Below, in pieces: positions 17,670 to 26,191 of a stretch of 37,459 nucleotides of DNA. The number at the start of each line of letters is the position of its first letter. Positions within the stretch are counted from its first letter, which is position 1. Location of the stretch: contig NZ_JAEK01000048.1 in the NCBI RefSeq assembly GCF_000518865.1, positions 1 to 37,459 on the forward strand, given 5' to 3'. The notes below the pieces were generated by a model. The model was not told the origin of the DNA and searched no databases. It saw only the letters and a list, made by a program, of their open reading frames with translations. Made by a program: the position numbers and the translations under genes. This DNA is from Bacillus sp. J37 (GTDB lineage Bacteria > Bacillota > Bacilli > Bacillales > Bacillaceae).

Positions 17670-19334
17670 ATGAAAGAAAACATTGTGCAATTATCCCAAA
17701 TGATGAACATAACCAACCATGGACATATATTATACATCTATGAATCGATAGAAGACTATATCGAAAACGCATCTTCATATATTTTTACCGGCATTGAACA
17801 AGGTCATCATATACTATTCATTGAAAATAAAGAAATCTTTGATAAGATTAGTCTCAAGATACAGGAGACTTTATCACTTGATCAATTGAGGAATGTTCAC
17901 TTTTTTGATAACTATGATTTCTATCGTCTATATGGTGATTTTAAATATGATCTAATTGTTCAGCATTTTTCAAAAATTATCGATCAATTTAAGGATAAAA
18001 GCTCAATTGTAAGAACCTGGGCGAATGTAGATTGGAAAGATCAAGATCATTTAATTTCAAAGCTCACAACCTTCGAAAAATTAGCCGATCATAGTGTACA
18101 ATCTTCAAATCTTATTTCAGTTTGTGCTTATAACGGTCATAAAATTTCTGCTGCTCTTCAAAATAGTATGTTGAAAAGTCATGAATACTTTATGACAGAT
18201 AAAGAATTAGTCAAGTCAAGCTTATACGATAAAAGATCGGTTATTTTCCCTTCTATATATGAACAAAAGAAACACTCTAAATTGAAAGGTCAATTACAAG
18301 CTACAAAACATCAATTAAGATCGTTTATTAAAGAAAATTCGGACCCGATTGTTATCTATGATCTTCAAGATCGATTAATTTCAATTAATGATGCTTTTGT
18401 GTCAACATTTGGCTTCACATCAAATGAAGTAATCGGATTAAATGTTACTGAACTTCCTATCATACCAGTTGAAAGAATCTTTGAAGCAAATTTAAGTAAA
18501 AGCTATGCAATCTTAGGTGAAAAAATAAAGGGGTATGAAACCATTAGGAAAACGAAAGACGGCAGAACCCTATTCATAATATTATCCAGCTTCCCGTTAT
18601 TAAATGAAGATTCCAGTCCAAATGGGTGGGCCGTGATTTATAAAGATATAACCGAGAAAAAAGAAGCACAAGAACTATTAATCAAATCTGAAAAATTATC
18701 TATAGCCGGAGAACTTGCTGCCGGAATTGCTCATGAAATACGGAATCCAATTACCACAATCAAGGGATTTCTTCAGCTGTTACAAGCAAGTGGATACGAA
18801 AAACAAACTTATTACGATATTATGAAGTCTGAAATTGAGAGAATTGAACTCATACTCAGTGAACTTCTTATGCTTGCAAAACCGCAGGCTGTTCATTTTG
18901 CTCCAAAGGATATTAAGGCACTTGTAAAAGATATGATTACTCTGTTAAATCCACAAGCTATCATGAATAATGTTCAAATTAGTACTGATTTTGTACATGA
19001 AGATGTAAGCGTCATGTGTGAAGAAAACCAACTAAAACAAGTCTTTATTAATTTTATTAAAAATGCTCTCGAAGCTATGCCGAATGGTGGCAATCTAATC
19101 ATTAAACTTTTAACTAATGATAAGGAATTACTGATTCGTTTCATTGATGAGGGTTGCGGAATTCCTAATCATTTATTATCTAAATTAGGGCAGCCTTTTT
19201 ACACAACAAAAGAAAAAGGAACTGGATTAGGATTTATGGTCAGCAAAAGGATTATCGAGAATCACCAGGGAACAGTTGAGATAACAAGTGAAGTTAATAA
19301 AGGGACAGTCATTGATGTGAAACTGCCTTTATAA
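17670..19334 (+). CDS. Orphan sensor histidine kinase, MEDS-PAS-HisKA-HATPase
   Basis: A 554-residue cytoplasmic kinase with no membrane helices. Residues ~15-190 look like a MEDS (DcmR-type sensory) domain: NHGHILYIYESIEDYIENAS, GIEQGHHILFIENK, and VRTWANVDW. A PAS domain (~215-330) follows: DPIVIYDLQDRLISINDAF and GWAVIYKDITEKKEAQ. The phospho-accepting His is H355 in AHEIRNP. ATP-binding boxes are NALEAMPNGG (N), DEGCGIP (G1), FYTTKEKGTGLGF (F/G2). No response regulator is adjacent. Architecture and soluble location resemble phosphorelay kinases feeding sporulation (KinA/KinE type), which is an inference. GAAGAGG precedes the ATG. Confidence 0.9.
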   Translation: MKENIVQLSQMMNITNHGHILYIYESIEDYIENASSYIFTGIEQGHHILFIENKEIFDKISLKIQETLSLDQLRNVHFFDNYDFYRLYGDFKYDLIVQHFSKIIDQFKDKSSIVRTWANVDWKDQDHLISKLTTFEKLADHSVQSSNLISVCAYNGHKISAALQNSMLKSHEYFMTDKELVKSSLYDKRSVIFPSIYEQKKHSKLKGQLQATKHQLRSFIKENSDPIVIYDLQDRLISINDAFVSTFGFTSNEVIGLNVTELPIIPVERIFEANLSKSYAILGEKIKGYETIRKTKDGRTLFIILSSFPLLNEDSSPNGWAVIYKDITEKKEAQELLIKSEKLSIAGELAAGIAHEIRNPITTIKGFLQLLQASGYEKQTYYDIMKSEIERIELILSELLMLAKPQAVHFAPKDIKALVKDMITLLNPQAIMNNVQISTDFVHEDVSVMCEENQLKQVFINFIKNALEAMPNGGNLIIKLLTNDKELLIRFIDEGCGIPNHLLSKLGQPFYTTKEKGTGLGFMVSKRIIENHQGTVEITSEVNKGTVIDVKLPL

Positions 19335-19441
19335 GCTGTAGTTAATAAATTAGTAGCGAAAAACCTTTAACAATTAGACCTCTTACCTGTAAACTAAAGA
19401 TATAGATGAAATATATGTTTAGTTTCATGAAAGGAGTTTTT

Positions 19442-19972
19442 ATGGATTTTAAAGACGTGGTCAAAAACCGACGGGAAATGACAAAGTTTACAAACAAAGC
19501 TATTCCTATGGAAACAATCGAGGAAATCATCCAACAAGTTTCTTTATCTCCAACAGGAAATAATTTACCTTCAAGAGAATTTATTATCGTTAAAAACCGG
19601 AAAACATTAGACTACTTATCTGAAACTACTCCGTATATGAAATGGTTAAAAGAAGCTCAAGGAGCCATTGTCATCACAGGATGTCCTAACATAAGTAAGT
19701 ATTGGCTTCAGGATGCTTCAATTGCCAGTAGCTATATATGGTTAGCTGCTGTTAATGAAGGTTTAGGATGTGCATTCGGTGCTGTTTTTAATATCACAGA
19801 TGAGGCTGAGACTTTACAAAGAGAGGATTACGTAAAAAATGCTCTATCCATTCCTAGTGATCGAAAAATCGTTGCTATTTTAGGTCTAGGTTATATAAGT
19901 GATCAACCAGCGAAAAAGAAGGTAATTCCGAAAGAAGACATCGTCCATTACGAAGTGTTTAACCAAAAATAG
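19442..19972 (+). CDS. Nitroreductase-family flavoprotein
   Basis: A 176-residue FMN-dependent NAD(P)H oxidoreductase. Signatures: VKNRREMTKFTNKAIP (FMN phosphate contact), SLSPTGNNLPSREFIIV, and AAVNEGLGCAFGAV. AAAGGAG is 5 bases before ATG 19442 (MDFKDVV); the open frame 36 bases upstream lacks an RBS. The substrate is unknown. It lies 12 bases upstream of a small Cys-rich gene, so they are probably one operon. Confidence 0.85.
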   Translation: MDFKDVVKNRREMTKFTNKAIPMETIEEIIQQVSLSPTGNNLPSREFIIVKNRKTLDYLSETTPYMKWLKEAQGAIVITGCPNISKYWLQDASIASSYIWLAAVNEGLGCAFGAVFNITDEAETLQREDYVKNALSIPSDRKIVAILGLGYISDQPAKKKVIPKEDIVHYEVFNQK

Positions 19973-19984
19973 GGAGGCCTGTCT

Positions 19985-20134
19985 ATGGTTGAAAAAGTCG
20001 GTGAATGTTTAACATGTAAAAAAATCATTTACTGCTCAGACGGTTTTTTAAATGGAGTTGTAAAAAATTCAGAAGTTTATTGTTTTACTTGTGCAGAAAA
20101 AAGTGACCCGAACCGTGATTGTTCTTCCTGTTAA
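19985..20134 (+). CDS. Cys-rich 49-residue protein
   Basis: MVEKVGECLTCKKIIYCSDG begins a 49-residue protein ending DPNRDCSSC. It has seven Cys: C8/C11, C17, C33/C36 and C46/C49. Paired CxxC knuckles suggest a small zinc ribbon or Fe-S/redox protein. GGGAGG lies 7 bases before the ATG, immediately after the nitroreductase stop, so they are probably co-transcribed. Family not recognised. Confidence 0.7.
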   Translation: MVEKVGECLTCKKIIYCSDGFLNGVVKNSEVYCFTCAEKSDPNRDCSSC

Positions 20135-20153
20135 AAAAGTTTGATGAAAAATC

Positions 20154-20190
20154 AGGGGCCTTTTACATATGAAAGGTTCCCCTTTGTTTA
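20154..20190 (+). terminator. Terminator after Cys-rich gene
   Basis: AGGGG and CCTTT pair with AAAGG and CCCCT (20154-20183) with a two-base bulge, followed by TTGTTT. Confidence 0.6.
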
Positions 20191-20196
20191 TAAACC

Positions 20197-20562
20197 TCAT
20201 TTTCGTGTAAACGTAATACCTGTTAAAAGAATTAAGCTATATGCCCAAAGTAACCAAGCAGAAAAATATGGTAGTGTGTCATTATGTAGGTTTGGGAACA
20301 CAAGTGTAAAAAAGATGATGCTAAAAATATCTAAAATCATTCCCGGAACAGCAATTTGGATGGCTGCTACCATGCGATTAGAGTTTGATACTTTCATAAA
20401 ATGATAATAAGGGTAGGTTCCAACAACTATTAGCGGGATCGCCATTAAAAAGCTAACTAATAATAAAATGTTATGCCCCTGGATCAAAAAATGATGTCCA
20501 AAAAATCGAAAAATGAAAGTAGCTGCAATCCATAATAAAATGCCCCATAGAACATTTCTCAC
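20197..20562 (-). CDS. DUF5367-like membrane protein
   Basis: About 121 residues and four helices. VPGMILDIFSIIFFTLVFPN and FSAWLLWAYSLILLTG fit the DUF5367 family, function unknown. The start is uncertain: GAGGAG sits only one base before an ATG (20568), while GTG 20562 has 7-base spacing. I give the GTG; the longer frame to 20577 starts inside the RBS. Confidence 0.65.
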   Translation of the reverse strand: MRNVLWGILLWIAATFIFRFFGHHFLIQGHNILLLVSFLMAIPLIVVGTYPYYHFMKVSNSNRMVAAIQIAVPGMILDIFSIIFFTLVFPNLHNDTLPYFSAWLLWAYSLILLTGITFTRK

Positions 20563-20712
20563 CGACATTCTCCTCACTTAGTAATTTTTTACAAATATAA
20601 CCACCTATACTTTAAGCAAGTTCTAATGAAATTTCAATATTTAAATAGAACTAGTTTCTATCAGTATTGTAAATTTAATCCATTCATATTAAAATTTAAT
20701 ATGATCATCATT

Positions 20713-21198
20713 TTATATTATGGAAAAGGATATAGAAGTTATTTCAACTATCTCCTCATCTAACAACCTATAAAATAAGTAAATGGAATATGGAAAAGTG
20801 ATCGTCACAGCTGTACCGAGCCCTAGTGTATATACACCAACAAGAAATGATTGACCAATATGCATAAACACATGAAGAAGTAGGAAAAGGTTAAAACCAA
20901 GGAACGGTATATAATATTGATATTCTACAGCTAAAAATGTAGATATGATGTAGATTAAGAATTGGAATACAACAGGTAGAGTAAATTGTGCCGCAGTGAT
21001 TTTTGACATATTTTGAAATGTTTTTTTGAAAAATCCCGGTACTTTTTCGGAAGCTTTCCTATAGTTCTTTTTAAACCATAATTCAACAAAAAGTATTTCT
21101 TCAAAGTCATGTAGGAGGAACATGATAGGGAATAACCACAAAAGTGTTTCCAGACTTATATGAGTATTTAGCCAGTTATACAACGATCGTCGCCGCAT
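20713..21198 (-). CDS. HXXEE-domain membrane protein
   Basis: A 161-residue protein with the motif LLHDFEE (H30, E33, E34) that names the HXXEE family, a second conserved His (MHIGQS) and about four helices. The His and Glu lie in or near the membrane, so a metal-dependent activity has been suggested; no reaction is known. The start has a poor RBS (AAGGGA directly abutting the ATG), and LYNWLNTHISLETL looks like the native N-terminus, so a TTG at 21183 is possible and the extreme 5' end may be altered. Confidence 0.75.
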   Translation of the reverse strand: MRRRSLYNWLNTHISLETLLWLFPIMFLLHDFEEILFVELWFKKNYRKASEKVPGFFKKTFQNMSKITAAQFTLPVVFQFLIYIISTFLAVEYQYYIPFLGFNLFLLLHVFMHIGQSFLVGVYTLGLGTAVTITFPYSIYLFYRLLDEEIVEITSISFSII

Positions 21199-21272
21199 TC
21201 CCTTATGGTGTTATAACCATAGTGATTGTCTTGTTAGGACATAAATTGGCTCACAAGCTCATTCCTTCTTAA
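21144..21272 (+). pseudogene. Possible remnant of a membrane protein C-terminus
   Basis: A 42-codon frame from GTG 21144: YEYLASYTTIVAAFPYGVIT, then IVIVLLGHKLAHKLIPS and a stop. It reads as the last helix and basic tail of a membrane protein such as a GerAB-type spore permease, but overlaps the 5' end of the HXXEE gene on the other strand. No RBS. It may be what remains of a gene cut at a rearrangement point, or chance. Confidence 0.2.
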
Positions 21273-21408
21273 CCTTCCGATTATTTTATATAGTAGAGAA
21301 ATATTTAGTAGGTGAAAACTTAATGTATATCTTCAAGTTATCAATGCACACCTTTTACAAAGATTATAGACAAACACCGTAAATAATAATGACGACAGGA
21401 GTGATAGC

Positions 21409-21933
21409 ATGAACTTTAAGATGAATGAAGCGATCGATATTCTCGAACGAACACCTGTAACATTATCTGGTTTACTTAAGGGTTTATCACATGGTTGGGT
21501 TCTATGTAATGAAGGAGAAGGAACATGGAATGTAAAGGAAGTAATTGAACACTTAATCGAAGCAGAAAAACACAATTGGATTCCACGGTTGGAATTTATT
21601 CTTCAGGAAGGTGAACATCAACCGTTCCCGGTATTTGATCGATATTCACATTTAAAAAACTCAACCAAACCTCAAATAGACGAACTATTAAATGAATTTA
21701 TTGAGATACGGAATAAAAACATAAAAAAGGTAATGAGCTTAGTAACAACAGAGAAACAATTGGAGCAAACTGGTTATCACCCTGCATTTGGAAAAGTAAA
21801 GATTAGAGAACTAATTTCAACCTGGGCTGTTCACGACCTAACCCATTTATCACAAATGGTTAGAGTAATGGCGAATAGATATAGAGAAGATGTTGGTCCA
21901 TGGCAGGAATATTTGGGTGTTTTGAAAAATTAA
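21409..21933 (+). CDS. DinB-family metal-binding protein
   Basis: A 174-residue four-helix bundle of the DinB/YfiT type. The metal triad is H48 (VIEHLIEAE), H142 and H146 ([11 protein letters not shown]). Members include bacillithiol- or mycothiol-dependent transferases; the particular thiol or substrate is not evident here. GGAGTG lies 6 bases before the ATG. Monocistronic, ended by a strong terminator. Confidence 0.88.
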   Translation: MNFKMNEAIDILERTPVTLSGLLKGLSHGWVLCNEGEGTWNVKEVIEHLIEAEKHNWIPRLEFILQEGEHQPFPVFDRYSHLKNSTKPQIDELLNEFIEIRNKNIKKVMSLVTTEKQLEQTGYHPAFGKVKIRELISTWAVHDLTHLSQMVRVMANRYREDVGPWQEYLGVLKN

Positions 21934-21942
21934 TGTTATTTA

Positions 21943-21976
21943 AAAATCATGAGAAAGGAATGTTTCTCATGATTTT
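21943..21976. terminator. Bidirectional terminator
   Basis: A 14-bp perfect stem AAAATCATGAGAAA (21943-21956) / TTTCTCATGATTTT (21963-21976) between two convergent genes. Confidence 0.85.
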
Positions 21977-21986
21977 CACGTGCAAT

Positions 21987-22940
21987 CTACATATTTACTT
22001 TTCTAGCACCTAAATAACGGGGTTTCCAATAGGTATTATTCATATCTGTGATTGTAACACCTGTTGACGAGCCGGCATGGATAAATTTATAATCTCCTAA
22101 ATAAATCCCTGCATGGCTTGGACCTTGCGATGTTGTTGCGAAGAACACAAGATCACCTTTTTTAGGTGAAGTAACAGGTGTTGTTGCTTCCCAAATTGTC
22201 GCTACAGTACGAGGAATTGTAACTCCTTGTGTATTAAAGATATATTTTAAATAACCTGAGCAATCAAAACCGCTTGGAGTATTACCAGCCCATACATACG
22301 GAACCCCAATGTATTTCTTTGCTTCAGTAATGAGTTTATCTACATTCAAAGTAGGTTGTGAACTTTGTTTTTCCGTTAAATTGAGAACTTGTCCGACTTT
22401 AATTGTATTACTAGTTAAATGATTTAATGCCTTTAATTGCGTAACTGATACTCCAGTCGAAAGAGCTATATTCCATAAAGTATCTCCAGCTCTGACTGTA
22501 TAACTTTGAGTTGAAGTAGTAGTAGGTGTAGCTACTGAATCTATTTTAGAAGAACTTGGAACTTTTAATGTTTGACCAATATAAATAGTGTCAGAATTCA
22601 AGTGATTGATAGATTTCAGTTCTGTAACAGTTGTACTGTAGATTTTAGCAATTAATGATAATGAATCACCTGATTTTACTGTATATAAATCTATTGGTTG
22701 TTTTCCACCGTGGGAATGGGGTTCAAGCAACGATAATTCCTGTCCTATATAAATGGATGAAGAAGTTAAATGATTATACTGTAAGATTTGCTCGACCGTT
22801 AAATGATGAGAAGAGGAAATTTTCCATAATGAGTCACCAGCTTGAACTTTATAAGTTTGTTCATGTGCCGAGATTTGGTTTGAGATTCCAACACTTAAAA
22901 TGCCTATGGAGGATAACGCCATGATGAATTGCTTTTTCAA
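21987..22940 (-). CDS. LysM / NlpC-P60 cell-wall endopeptidase
   Basis: A 317-residue secreted DL-endopeptidase of the LytE/LytF/CwlS group, which cut the D-Glu-DAP bond of peptidoglycan stem peptides. Signal peptide 1-25, LysM repeats at ~29-72, ~85-127 and ~147-190 (each with GDSLW or GDTLW-like starts and IYIGQ-like ends), NlpC/P60 from ~203. Catalytic residues are C227 (FDCSGY), H276 (SHAGIYLGD) and a third polar residue near H288. The frame opens at 22970, but CAGGAGTG fits TTG 22940 with 7-base spacing and gives a standard signal peptide. An inverted repeat lies in its leader. Confidence 0.92.
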   Translation of the reverse strand: MKKQFIMALSSIGILSVGISNQISAHEQTYKVQAGDSLWKISSSHHLTVEQILQYNHLTSSSIYIGQELSLLEPHSHGGKQPIDLYTVKSGDSLSLIAKIYSTTVTELKSINHLNSDTIYIGQTLKVPSSSKIDSVATPTTTSTQSYTVRAGDTLWNIALSTGVSVTQLKALNHLTSNTIKVGQVLNLTEKQSSQPTLNVDKLITEAKKYIGVPYVWAGNTPSGFDCSGYLKYIFNTQGVTIPRTVATIWEATTPVTSPKKGDLVFFATTSQGPSHAGIYLGDYKFIHAGSSTGVTITDMNNTYWKPRYLGARKVNM

Positions 22941-22968
22941 TATAACACACTCCTGATCGTCTGAAGAC

Positions 22969-23013
22969 ATGTAATAAAACCTATTACATCATAACTTGAA
23001 CGTTTCCGAACGT
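22969..23013 (-). promoter_or_regulatory. Leader/upstream inverted and direct repeats
   Basis: ATGTAATA (22969-22976) and TATTACAT (22982-22989) form a perfect 8-base inverted repeat around AAACC. Upstream of it, GAACGT is repeated exactly 10 bp apart (22998-23003 and 23008-23013). Both lie before the LysM endopeptidase gene and may be operators. TGTAAT resembles a WalR half-site, but the paired spacing is not right. Confidence 0.35.
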
Positions 23014-23095
23014 ATACTTTAAAAATATTGGAGAAAAAGGTGAGATTTTCCACATGTCAGCTAAATAAAGAAATGAACTATACATTTAAGTGAGT

Positions 23096-23127
23096 AATAT
23101 ATTGGTAGAAAAATATATTGGTAGAAA
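23096..23127. repeat. Perfect 16-bp tandem duplication
   Basis: AATATATTGGTAGAAA occurs twice with no gap (23096-23111, 23112-23127). A decayed third copy, AATTTTGTAGAAA, follows at ~23133-23145 and supplies the start region of the phosphatase RBS. Probably a replication-slippage event in the leader. Confidence 0.85.
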
Positions 23128-23160
23128 GCGATCAATTTTGTAGAAAGGCGTTGATAGTAG

Positions 23161-23754
23161 ATGACGAAAATAGGTTTTATACGGCATGGGAGTACACCAT
23201 GGAATAAAGAAGGAAAAGCACAAGGCTGGTGTGATATTCCTTTGAATAATGATGGAATTGTAGATGCAAAACGTTTGGCACAACGCTTACTTTCAGAAGA
23301 CTGGGATATCATCTATTCCAGTGATCTTCTTAGGGCACATCATACCGCAAACATCATTGCAGAAAAGATGATGAAAACCGTACACTTAGATTCAAGACTT
23401 CGTGAGATTGCTGGAGGACTTATTGAAGGAACCACTGAAGAGGAAAGGATCTTAAAGTGGGGAAGTGGGTGGCGAGAGTTAGATTTAAAAATTGAATCAG
23501 ATGATCGGGTTCTTTCCCGTGGTATTACATTCATTAATGAAATTTGTCAAAAGCATCCAAACGAAAACATACTAATTGTTAGTCACGGTTCTTTTTTAAA
23601 AAAGATAATTAAAAAACTTATTCCAAATGAACCATTTGAAGAATCCTTATTAAATACATCCATTACTTTGTTAAAAAGGGACACGATTGGATGGGACTGT
23701 TCTTTGTTTAATTGTACCAAGCATCTAGTTTTAACGAATAAAAAGATTACATAA
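23161..23754 (+). CDS. Histidine phosphatase family protein
   Basis: A 197-residue phosphoglycerate-mutase-like protein. IRHGSTPWN places the phosphorylated His at H9; the second catalytic His is in IVSHGSFLK, with SSDLLRAHHTA carrying the conserved Arg. The substrate is not clear; relatives are sugar-phosphate or broad phosphatases. The RBS (AAAGG, 13 bases before the ATG) is weak. It ends 14 bases before the GNAT gene and probably shares its transcript. Confidence 0.88.
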   Translation: MTKIGFIRHGSTPWNKEGKAQGWCDIPLNNDGIVDAKRLAQRLLSEDWDIIYSSDLLRAHHTANIIAEKMMKTVHLDSRLREIAGGLIEGTTEEERILKWGSGWRELDLKIESDDRVLSRGITFINEICQKHPNENILIVSHGSFLKKIIKKLIPNEPFEESLLNTSITLLKRDTIGWDCSLFNCTKHLVLTNKKIT

Positions 23755-23768
23755 AAGTTGGAGAAAAG

Positions 23769-24221
23769 ATGAAAATTAGACGATTAGAAAATGACGAGCA
23801 AATACCAATAAATTTATTACTTCAAGCAGATCCATCAGAGCAATTAATTATGGAGTATATACAAAATGGTGAGTGCTTTATTGCACAAATGAAAGATCAA
23901 GTAATAGGATCCTATGTGTTATGTGAAAAGAAGTTAGATACAATCGAATTAAAAAACATTGTGATAAAAGAAGATTTTCAAGGTCAGGGCTTAGGTAAAA
24001 TACTTCTTTTTCACTCAATTGAACATGCCAGGAATAAAGGATACAAGGCAATAGAAGTAGGCACAGGTAACTCTAGTCTTGGGCAATTGGCCTTTTATCA
24101 AAAATGTGGTTTTCGAATGATTGAAATCGATCAGAATTTTTTCATTCGACAGTACTCTGACATCATTATCGAAAACGGCATTCAATGTAGAGATATGATC
24201 ATCTTACGACTGGAGCTTTAG
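23769..24221 (+). CDS. GNAT N-acetyltransferase
   Basis: A 150-residue acetyl-CoA-dependent acetyltransferase. The acetyl-CoA loop is EDFQGQGLGKILL (V/QxxGxG/A motif), followed by GTGNSSLGQLAFYQKCGF (motif B). The substrate is unknown. TTGGAGAAAAG precedes the ATG; it is close behind the phosphatase gene. Confidence 0.88.
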   Translation: MKIRRLENDEQIPINLLLQADPSEQLIMEYIQNGECFIAQMKDQVIGSYVLCEKKLDTIELKNIVIKEDFQGQGLGKILLFHSIEHARNKGYKAIEVGTGNSSLGQLAFYQKCGFRMIEIDQNFFIRQYSDIIIENGIQCRDMIILRLEL

Positions 24222-24240
24222 AAAATGAACTACAAGATTT

Positions 24241-24269
24241 GAAAGATGGAAAAATAGTTTCCATCTTTC
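24241..24269. terminator. Hairpin after GNAT gene
   Basis: A 12-bp perfect stem GAAAGATGGAAA (24241-24252) / TTTCCATCTTTC (24258-24269). It has no T run on the plus strand, so termination efficiency is uncertain. Confidence 0.55.
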
Positions 24270-24333
24270 GACAAGTCATAACATATACGTTATTTTATCG
24301 CTAAATAAACTGCTAGGGCATCAGTTGATGTTA

Positions 24334-25173
24334 TCAATTATCATTTCGAAATATTCTTAGATAAATAATCCTTGCAGTAACAACCATTAAAGATTGCGAA
24401 AATATTCTCCACTTAAAATAATGACGATTCAAAGCCATGATACCCGTTTTAATTAAAATCGCATCTACTACTTTGTAACTGAAAAGATGAACAATTCGGA
24501 AAAAAAACCCCTTTTCTTTTGCTAGTGATGTAGATATAAATGACATAAATATACAATATACCGGAGCAATCATAAAGTGTAAACGTATTGAATATAAATG
24601 CTTTATTCCAAAACGTATTTGTCCATTATAGGCCAATACATACATAAAAATTGTTTCAATTACCATAATTGTTAAATAATGAGCAAGTTTTTTTGCCATT
24701 ATTTTTTGTTGTTCCAGCCCTTTATAAAAAAAGTCACTTAACAAATAATAGACAGGTAACAAAATGACCGTATAAATCGGTTTCCACCAGTTTATTTTAT
24801 ATATCTTTAAAAAGATAAATAATCGTTCAATACAATAATAGAAAAATGTAAAGCCAAGTTTCCATTTAAGTTTCTTACCAAAAACCGTAATAAATGTAGC
24901 TGATACCGGTATGTATAACCCCTGAGAAAGTATAGCTCCAAAAACATTGTCAAAATACTTCTTTTTTACCAATGTTGGTTTATACGTATACGCTTTGAAC
25001 ACATTTAAAACAATATATTCAAAAATAAAAGCCATTCCAATATTTAAAAAAAATAATATCCATGTGTTTGAAGATCTACGTTTTTTTAATAAGCATATAA
25101 AGAGAGTTTGAAACAATGCCAAAAGCAAAAAGGGAACAGATCTTTTATTTAATCTACCCTGGAAGTGCATCAA
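24334..25173 (-). CDS. Polytopic membrane protein, unknown
   Basis: A ~279-residue protein with about seven hydrophobic segments and many Lys/Arg in the loops (Bacillus positive-inside pattern). VPFLLLALFQTLFICLL starts it and RIIYLRIFRNDN ends it. I recognise no catalytic motif; Bacillus relatives are annotated only as hypothetical or CBO0543-like, which I cannot decide. RBS weak (GGTGAT before ATG 25170). Single gene. Confidence 0.65.
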   Translation of the reverse strand: MMHFQGRLNKRSVPFLLLALFQTLFICLLKKRRSSNTWILFFLNIGMAFIFEYIVLNVFKAYTYKPTLVKKKYFDNVFGAILSQGLYIPVSATFITVFGKKLKWKLGFTFFYYCIERLFIFLKIYKINWWKPIYTVILLPVYYLLSDFFYKGLEQQKIMAKKLAHYLTIMVIETIFMYVLAYNGQIRFGIKHLYSIRLHFMIAPVYCIFMSFISTSLAKEKGFFFRIVHLFSYKVVDAILIKTGIMALNRHYFKWRIFSQSLMVVTARIIYLRIFRNDN

Positions 25174-25277
25174 ATCACCAACTATTCAAGGTTTATAATT
25201 GTTATCATGTGTAATTTCTGATAAATTATGAGGAATGATCACATTAGCTGTCCCAAAACATAGGAGGTAAAGCTTTT

Positions 25278-25775
25278 ATGAAAATAAGATACTTAACTGG
25301 ATTAGATTCAGCTAAATATAAATCCTTGAGATTGGAAGCACTGCAAAATAATCCTGAAGCTTTTAGCTCAAGTTATGAAGAAGAGGAAAAAATGCCTATT
25401 CAACAAACGGAATTAAAGCTAAATACCGAATACACTCATACAATCGGTGCGTTTGTAGAAGAAGATCTTATTGGGATTGCCACTTTAGTCGTTGAAACCA
25501 AAAAGAAAATACTTCACCGAGCCACGATCGTTGCAGTGTATGTTCATCAAGATTATCGTAATGCTGGTATCGGCAAAAAAATAGTAACGGAACTTATTGA
25601 AAAGGCAAAATCAATGTTGAGGATAGAACAGATTTACTTAACGGTAACTGCAAGCAATCTTCCGGCCAAACAGCTTTATCAGTCAATAGGATTTGTAACG
25701 TATGGAGTTGAAAAAAGGGCGCTTAAAATAGAAGACACTTATTTTGATGATGAATTAATGGTTTTATTTATATAG
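25278..25775 (+). CDS. GNAT N-acetyltransferase
   Basis: A 165-residue acetyltransferase. VAVYVHQDYRNAGIGKKIV is motif A with the RNAGIG pyrophosphate loop; LTVTASNLPAKQLYQSIGF is motif B. Start region MKIRYLTGLDSAKYKSLRLE and the EAFSSSYEEE block resemble Bacillus YjcK/ribosomal-type acetyltransferases, substrate unknown. AGGAGG lies 9 bases before the ATG. Confidence 0.88.
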   Translation: MKIRYLTGLDSAKYKSLRLEALQNNPEAFSSSYEEEEKMPIQQTELKLNTEYTHTIGAFVEEDLIGIATLVVETKKKILHRATIVAVYVHQDYRNAGIGKKIVTELIEKAKSMLRIEQIYLTVTASNLPAKQLYQSIGFVTYGVEKRALKIEDTYFDDELMVLFI

Positions 25776-25879
25776 TGAGTTTTTTATAGCGGGGGCTTTT
25801 TCTTCAATATAGGTATTCACCCAAGAATTTCCTACCCAATTTGCATAAGTTTATAGTGAAGTAAGGGAGGAATGCATCT

Positions 25880-26173
25880 ATGCAAAATGAATATCAACTA
25901 CCTACAGTAAATCAGTATGAAATCATTGATCCGAATGACACACGAATTTTTGGTAGACCGTTTGGAAGATTTGGATTTGGTTTCGGAAGACCTTTCGGAT
26001 TTGGATTTGGCAGACCTTTTGGATTTGGTTTCGGAAGACCTTTCGGGTTTTATCGACCATTTTGGGGAGCTCCATTTTTAGGAGGAGTATTAGGAGGCTT
26101 GTTAGCTGGTTCTTTAGCCTATCCTTATTATGGATATCCTTATCCATACTATCCTTATTATCCTTACTACTAA
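25880..26173 (+). CDS. Gly/Phe/Tyr-rich repeat protein, coat-like
   Basis: A 97-residue low-complexity protein. Residues ~24-57 hold four copies of a GRPFGFGF unit, followed by a Gly/Leu hydrophobic stretch (GGVLGGLLAGSLAYP) and a Tyr/Pro tail (YGYPYPYYPYYPYY). Such Tyr- and Gly-rich small proteins occur in Bacillus spore coats and surface layers, where Tyr can cross-link; that role is inference. The DNA repeats are near-identical (e.g. TTCGGAAGACCTTT twice). GGGAGGAATG gives a good RBS. Confidence 0.75.
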   Translation: MQNEYQLPTVNQYEIIDPNDTRIFGRPFGRFGFGFGRPFGFGFGRPFGFGFGRPFGFYRPFWGAPFLGGVLGGLLAGSLAYPYYGYPYPYYPYYPYY

Positions 26174-26191
26174 TAAAAAATTTATTTTTTT

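Noticed and set aside
25960-26060. Repeats resembling a CRISPR array
   Set aside because: They are in-frame codons of the GRPFGFGF protein repeats, with no unique spacers.
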